Assembly (NCBI GenBank): GCA_029204225.1
Contig: CM055104.1
Location: 41,519,390-41,583,389, forward strand
Origin: Diphasiastrum complanatum
Taxonomy: Eukaryota; Streptophyta; Lycopodiopsida; Lycopodiales; Lycopodiaceae
Length of the DNA stretch: 64,000 bases
Direction of reading: 5' to 3'
The notes below the pieces were generated by a model. It did no database searches and was not told the DNA's origin. It worked only from the letters and a program-made list of their open reading frames with translations. The first letter of the stretch is position 1, and each line of letters starts with the position of its first letter. This document shows, piece by piece, positions 58,681 through 64,000 of the stretch. The position numbers and the translations under genes were made by a program.

Positions 58681-60418
58681 TAATGTTAATCTCGTAAGCC
58701 TATTATTTTCTATTCAAAATAGACTTCACCAGTACATAAGTGTAAAATTTAGATCAAAGATCTCCCACTTTCTACAACATCCTAGCTAGCTTTTTAAAAC
58801 TCACAAAGGACTTCTTGTTGAATTAGTCAAGTACACACAATGATTCACATTTTTGTACATAGAGTGTCAATGGCATTTCTATAAATTGGCACACGATCTC
58901 ACAATGTAGGCACAAAGCCCCAAAATCTTAGCAAAGCCTTCAATGGTCATGTGCAACTAGTGAGTATCAAGCTCCAAACCTCAAAGTAAAAGATCTATTC
59001 ACTGCAAGACCACAATTTATCTACATAACGAACTTTGAACTTTTCATACTTGGATCGTAAAAGTAAACCTTTCCCCCAATCCACACGAACACAGGTGCAC
59101 ACACATGCACACACAAACATGCAATATGTATGTATGTACAAAATGGACAAGCTCGTTATCTATTAGTGCATTTTATAAAAAAAATCTATAAAGATCCAAG
59201 CCTATTCAACTCCTCCAACGAAAAGAGACAACTTGGAAGATATGACCACATAATCAATTCTTCCTAAGCATTATTGAAATCTTTTGAAGTTTGAACTCCA
59301 AGTTTCAAATTTATGTGAAGCATCCAAATATTTCATGCAAATACCTCACTAATATTCTCAGGCTTTATACTCAACTGAACATCCTCATGTAAGCACCATT
59401 TTAGATTGAAGGGAACCATGTGTGGGTTTTCCATAGTGTTTAAATTTGTGTAATCGACGGAGTCTCAAACATTTCATGGGATAAATAAGTAGGTATTAGT
59501 GGAATTTCCCAATGGTTGACGAGTGGTACTTGGTGGAGCTCCTTCTCAAAGAGGAGAAATCATTAGCCTAGACAAAGGAATTTTCAACCTGAAATATAAG
59601 CATGAAAATTGTTGAGCATAACCCTTCAAAAGAATGCAATGAGAAGTTAAATTCCAAAATGATTGTAAAAATTAGATTAAATAACAATTTTAAAATTGAA
59701 TTGGATTGAATTATCGATTTTGAAACTTGTGGCAAAGAACATGAAGCTTCCAAACATGAAATTAGTCATAAGTTGAAAATTCACAATGTAGACTTTTGGC
59801 TAGTTTATATTGAATAATAATTGTTGATGAATAATTATAAAACACTACAAATGTTAATTGGCATCAACAATGTTATCACAACCCTTAAATCCATGATAAA
59901 TGACATCTAGAGTGAGGAATTCATCTTACAAATATGATGCTTCTAAATGATGTGATTGTTCACTGGGAGCAAGCAAGCTCAGAGACACATGAACTAAGAA
60001 TCATGATTGTGAATGGCTAAAGAGTTGAAGACAAAAGAAGGGCTATGATGGCACAAAATAAGAGGCTAAGAAGAAACTTGATTCTCAAAAGACATGAAAG
60101 AGGGCATGCACTAGATTGTGAAAGAGCTCAAGATATGCATTTGAAATAAGTCATTTCTGTGATGCAGCTACAAATCTCCTTTGAAAAGCAAGAAAGAAGA
60201 TTTTTCTGAGCAACAGGCAAAACATGTCTAGAAGAAAATGGGAAAATGGGATATTCTAAGGAAGAAAATTTCCAAATTTGGTGTCAATAACAATTCTGGA
60301 GGAATAAGTCAATCACCTGCTTTGGAAAAAGTCTTACCCATCTTAACACAAGCTTTTGAAGGAATTTCAAGCATCATATTTGTCAAAGGCACACTTAATA
60401 ACAAGCCTTAAAACTTTC

Positions 60419-60420
<2 letters not shown>
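58681..60420. other. No gene recognised
   Basis: AT-rich non-coding DNA with a short CA-rich tract near 59083-59145 (ACACACATGCACACACAAAC). No element ends or domains were found. Confidence 0.5.

Positions 60421-60421
<1 letters not shown>

Positions 60422-60455
<34 letters not shown>
60422..60455. repeat. (TA)n microsatellite
   Basis: Pure TA run immediately outside the putative Helitron 3' end; probably part of the target site. Confidence 0.9.
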
Positions 60456-60456
<1 letters not shown>

Positions 60457-60780
60457 TAGTAAAGAGTGCCCGTCGTTGACGGGCAATGGAGGCCGATCTA
60501 GGTGGCGGCCAATGATTTAGATGATGGCCGATCTCGCACATTTCGCATCTCGAATATCAAACATTTGAGTCTTTGGAAAAATTCGAGTCTTTGAAAAAAT
60601 TAACGTCCTTGAAAAAATTTGAGCTTTCGAAAAAATTCTAGTCTTCGGGGAAATAAAATCGAGTCTTTTGAAAAATTCGAGCCATCGAAAAAATTCGAGT
60701 CTTTTGAAAAATTCGACTTGACAATACAAAGGTCTTTCAATCCTTTGGAAAACTTCGATCCTTTGGAATTAACGATATTG
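60456..60780 (-). mobile_element. Probable Helitron 3' end with internal TTTTTCGA repeats
   Basis: On the minus strand the sequence ends in a 7-bp stem hairpin (GCCCGTC AAC GACGGGC), then eight bases, then CTAG, followed by T. This is the classical 3' terminus of plant Helitrons (hairpin about 8-12 nt before CTRR, host T next). Inside it, at about 60570-60780, lies a degenerate block of GAAAAATTCGAGTC-like units, the same motif as the 48.9-50.2 kb satellite. The 5' TC end and any Rep/helicase gene were not found, so it is non-autonomous or a fragment. Confidence 0.6.
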
Positions 60781-61244
60781 AGTTTGGGCTTGTGGTTAGA
60801 CATTCCTGAAAATGGTGGGCCAAGATAGAGATTTGAAGAATTGAAAAAAAAAAACAGTTTTAGGTAGTCCAAAAAAAATTTATGTTCATGATCTATGGGT
60901 AAAACTTTGGTAATTCAAAATAAATAAGAAAGCCATGTAATAAAAATTATTGGCTAAAGTTTAAAGCACATTGAAGTTTGTCAAGAAAATAAAACCTTAA
61001 CTTCAAGCTTCAAACATTTGAATTTAGAGAAAAGTATTTGAATTTAGTGAGTGGGAGGGAGGGGGTGGGGAATCTTTTTGGGGCCCACCCCTCAATGCAC
61101 ACAATGTGCAAATGTATGGGGATATGCACTTTCCCCATACATGCATCCTCATCATTTTTATTTAGAAAAAGCTCATGCATGGGTAAGGGGAGGAGGATGC
61201 ATGGGTGCACCCATACACATGCGCAAAAGTGTACATAAGTTTAA

Positions 61245-61245
<1 letters not shown>

Positions 61246-61279
<34 letters not shown>

Positions 61280-61520
61280 AGGAAGCGGATGGTGGACGCG
61301 GACACGCGTCCGCGTCCAGACGCAGACGCGCCAAGGGTGTGTCCGGGGGTCCGGACGCGTCTGCTTTTTTTTTTTAATCTTTTTTTAAAAAAAATTAGTG
61401 TATTTAGGCTTTAAAAACTAAATAAAAAATAAAAAAATAAAATGGACGAGTTCAACCCAACGTCTCGGGGTTTGATCGGACGCCGGACGCGGTTTGCCCG
61501 CAATTGGCCCGGACCCGTCT

Positions 61521-61530
<10 letters not shown>
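61246..61530. repeat. GC-rich palindromic block between two TA runs
   Basis: A segment flanked by TA runs (about 61249-61279 and 61525-61561) begins GGACGCGGACACGCGTCCGC, an almost perfect palindrome. It ends in GGACGCCGGACGCGG and CCCGGACCCGTCTGAG. It is far richer in GC than its surroundings. It may be a small non-autonomous transposon that inserts into TA repeats; exact ends are not settled. Confidence 0.5.
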
Positions 61531-61557
<27 letters not shown>

Positions 61558-61563
<6 letters not shown>

Positions 61564-61728
61564 TAGTGCCCCATAGTACCGCCATTATGGTACCGTTGGT
61601 ACCATAATGGTGGTGCCACCCTGTGGAACACGGTATCAGGGCGGCACCAGTATATAATTTTTTTTTTTTTTTCCTAATAAAAAATGCAGTATGGTGCCGC
61701 GGTACCGGGACCGGTACTGCTGGATCTA

Positions 61729-61732
<4 letters not shown>
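61558..61732. mobile_element. MITE-like element flanked by TA runs
   Basis: The segment starts ATCATAGTGCC and ends CTATGAT, giving short inverted ends (ATCATAG). It sits between TA runs on both sides (61525-61561 and 61731-61766). Inside are further inverted words (ACCATTATGG-type, GGTACC) and a 15-bp T run. At about 175 bp it fits a MITE whose target is TA. Confidence 0.55.
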
Positions 61733-61766
<34 letters not shown>

Positions 61767-61768
<2 letters not shown>

Positions 61769-62705
61769 AACACTATGAAATCCTCCTGTTTTTAGCCAAG
61801 AAAGAACTTAAGAATAGCAATATTTTATGCCTGCCCAGTATGTGAACATCAGACTCAAACCCTGAGGCTTCTGTCCTCACATTCAGAGTTCAACTCATGC
61901 ATTTAAACCAAAAAGGATAGCCAACGGTCAATGAGCATTTAGATTTGCAACAACCAATGCTAGGTTAGACAAAGGATCAATTGAAATAGTTAAGCTTCAT
62001 ACAATATCTATATGAAAGACTTCGGCCAATATTGAATATTAGGAACTACTTTGTGATTTTAGAAACTACATTGAATGCACATGTTTTAAGCCTAAACTCA
62101 TTAAAAGGATAGGAAATTGCTAATCTTGTGAACTAAGCACATTCATGTGCATTTCAAGTGATAGAAACCATCTAATTCCAAAGATCCAAGACATGTCATA
62201 TGAAACAAAGCCAAAGTCAAAGGCAAGAAGCTACTGATAGACCTGGTGGGATTTATCAGCAAAAGGAAAGGTTGTGCAAATAACATCTGCATCTTCAAGC
62301 CCTTTTGGCATTGTGTTATCAACACTCACTATTTCATCTGAAATTGGAAGGCAGCAGAACATCTCCAAACAATGCATGGGACAGCATTTAGCTTCTAGTT
62401 CCAGATCTCCTGGTTACAGTTAAAGCCTGCAAAGAGCAAACATATTCAGATGAGTTGTAACAATTGATTTAACCGTGTGAGGTTTCCAGCAAGTTTCTGT
62501 GTCCACTTCCATCAAAATTCCCGATAAAGAAGGAACAGAAAATAGACACAGGTTTCAATGTTGATTTAGCAAATCTACATTAGTCTCTAAGCTGGGTAAA
62601 TTTTCCTTACTTGCAATTTATCATTCCGGACAGTGGAACTTGTATATCAAGCTGTCGCAAAATTAGACATCCCAAAATGACAAAAGTGACCAGTGAAACA
62701 GGCTA
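61767..62705 (-). other. POLD2 3' flank or 3' untranslated region
   Basis: This lies downstream of the POLD2 stop at 62706-62708 on the minus strand. A possible further splice acceptor (CTCTTTGCAG, minus strand near 62430) suggests an intron in the 3' untranslated region or an alternative last exon, but no conserved protein sequence was seen there. Confidence 0.4.
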
Positions 62706-63781
62706 CTAGCAAAATGTTGTAGAGAATGCCAGAAGATGGCACTGCAAAGTTCTAAGATTCACCTGCATCAATAGGACAAAGTGCATCAAGCGTTTTGTCA
62801 CTAGGAGTTGCAACATGACACTAAGAATAACTATTCTTAGCACTTTGAGAAAAACGTTCGCTGTCACAATATCATGTTACAGCTATGATTGGGTACCACT
62901 GGAAGGCACGGAGCTATCAATGAAAACATGAGAGATTAATCTGTGGCAGGTCCTTATAACCACCTACCAGTACAGCACTGCCGGTATCATAAAACCGAGG
63001 TATACATACTAAAAGAACCATCTGTCCACCTGGACCTGTGTTTGTTAGAAACGTCCATGTATAATTAGTCAGCATGCTTTTCTACTAGAAACATGACCCC
63101 TCTGATAGCAACATTAGGTACTAACTGTTTCTGCAAGATGCAACCATACCACCTTTTATCATGCGAGAGGAATAACTTGGTTGGTTCCCACAAAAATATA
63201 CATGTGGGCATGACTCTATGACAAACGGATCTCTGTCTGTGAACGGATAACAACCTGCATAAATGCATTCAAACCTGTGAAGACCCAGCAAATATTAACA
63301 ATTAATTTCCCATCAGCTCCAAATGTTCCCAATTTTAGGCCTCATCTGGTCAATAAGCAGTGAACTGAGTTAACTACCTAGAACTGAGGACTGTAATGTG
63401 CAGGTAAATACACACCAAGTGTATCTGGTGCAGTAGGGGCAAGGTGCCTCCATCTCAAAGTCCTCTCCATAAAGTCCAACCTATCTCCACCCTCCGAGTA
63501 CTTGTCTAGGTCATCAATGTTCTGACCAGAAGTCCCAAGAAATCTGCATCAAACAGATAATCAGGATGGATCTTAACTGCATTCAGTAGAAAATTCAGGA
63601 GAGCTATAAATGCTTGTCGAGTGAAATATAAGCAGATCCAATACTTTTGATGTTTAAGTGAACTTTCAAGTCAGGGATTGAAAGCTTACTGTACGCCATC
63701 GAGTTCAAATTGGTGAGGATTGGTGCCAGTAAGGAAAGTGCTATAAACTGTAGCTCCAGGGAAGAGGCACTTATGTAGTGG
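62706..63781 (-). CDS. POLD2: DNA polymerase delta small subunit (B subunit), last five exons
   Basis: POLD2 (p50/Cdc1) is the regulatory B subunit of DNA polymerase delta, with an OB fold and an inactive calcineurin-like phosphoesterase domain. It links the catalytic subunit to the others during nuclear DNA replication. Exons on the minus strand are 63690-63781, 63416-63543, 63153-63254, 62968-63035 and 62706-62762. All introns have GT-AG ends, and exon phases agree. They encode [85 protein letters not shown] and [14 protein letters not shown], matching the C-terminal third of the family in order, with the hallmark TSGQN and PTAPDTLG motifs. The upstream exons lie beyond the window's right edge. 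It looks intact. Confidence 0.93.
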
Positions 63782-64000
63782 CTTGAATTGGCACATGTAA
63801 TTGACACAATTACAAAAAAAGTATCTCAGTACCAGAGTGATTCACATCGAAATGACCGGCTTTTACTCAGAGAGCCAAAAGTCACTACAGACAGTGATAA
63901 TAAAGACCAAAAACACAACTGGCAAGAAAAGAACATAGAACATAGTCATGTGTCTTACGGGCATTTTCTCAAGACACTACCTGCTGTGGAAGTGAAAAGT
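63782..64000 (-). other. POLD2 intron (probable)
   Basis: The conserved segment that should precede PLHKCLFPG (a PANFxLPQQ-type motif) is not found here. This stretch is therefore probably an intron, with the next upstream exon beyond the window. Confidence 0.5.

Noticed and set aside
60422-61766. TA runs as promoter TATA boxes
   Set aside because: They are long microsatellites flanking small elements, with no gene following.

Overview
The window looks like nuclear DNA of a land plant with a repeat-rich genome. Copia and gypsy LTR retrotransposon fossils fill most of it. The Copia primer-binding sites match plant initiator-methionine tRNA (TGGTATCAGAGC). Plant-type host sequence appears at the right: spliced exons of the DNA polymerase delta small subunit and a fragment of ribosomal protein S5 (uS7). 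No bacterial gene organisation, rRNA, tRNA or CRISPR array was seen. I cannot name the species.

Left third (1-22.1 kb). A Copia pol remnant ends in its 3' LTR, and a separate Copia LTR with leader follows. A three-layer nest comes next. Copia B (about 4.9-20.6 kb) is interrupted by a minus-strand gypsy chromovirus (7943-19009, 5-bp duplication GTTTT). The right LTR of that chromovirus is interrupted by a very young gag-only element (13267-18822, 5-bp duplication GAACC). The two 647-bp LTRs of the gag-only element look identical by eye, and its single ORF of about 1,025 codons is open. Copia B then abuts a gypsy LTR with tRNA-primer region and the 3' end of another Copia.

Middle (22-39.9 kb). 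There is mostly featureless DNA with CT microsatellites, a weak Topless-like relic, and a head-to-head pair of Copia 3' ends (26.2-28.1 kb). Three copies of an unrecognised intron-bearing gene follow (28.3-33.3 kb), one tandem pair plus one inverted, with copies 2 and 3 forming a 3.4-kb palindrome. All three copies appear broken. Further LTR-element pieces run to 39.9 kb.

Right third (39.9-64 kb). A larger Copia (39.9-45.1 kb) is followed by a cluster of GTGGATTATCCAC-like palindromes (45.5-45.9 kb) and a degenerate TTTTTCGA/CATCCGACG satellite (48.9-50.2 kb). A minus-strand gypsy-type element (50.9-54.1 kb) carries an unusual 490-aa open frame. Beyond it lie an RPS5 pseudogene (55.6 kb), a minus-strand Copia gag with 5' LTR (56.4-58.7 kb), a probable Helitron 3' end and small TA-flanked elements (60.4-61.8 kb). 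The window ends in the 3' exons of POLD2 on the minus strand (62.7-63.8 kb), the one gene likely to be functional.

The strongest candidates for undescribed biology are the long unknown C-terminal part of the young gag-only element, the three-copy unknown gene family, and the dense CATGCA and CACGTG motif arrays inside LTRs. All boundaries and family calls come from reading the sequence by eye; no database search was possible.
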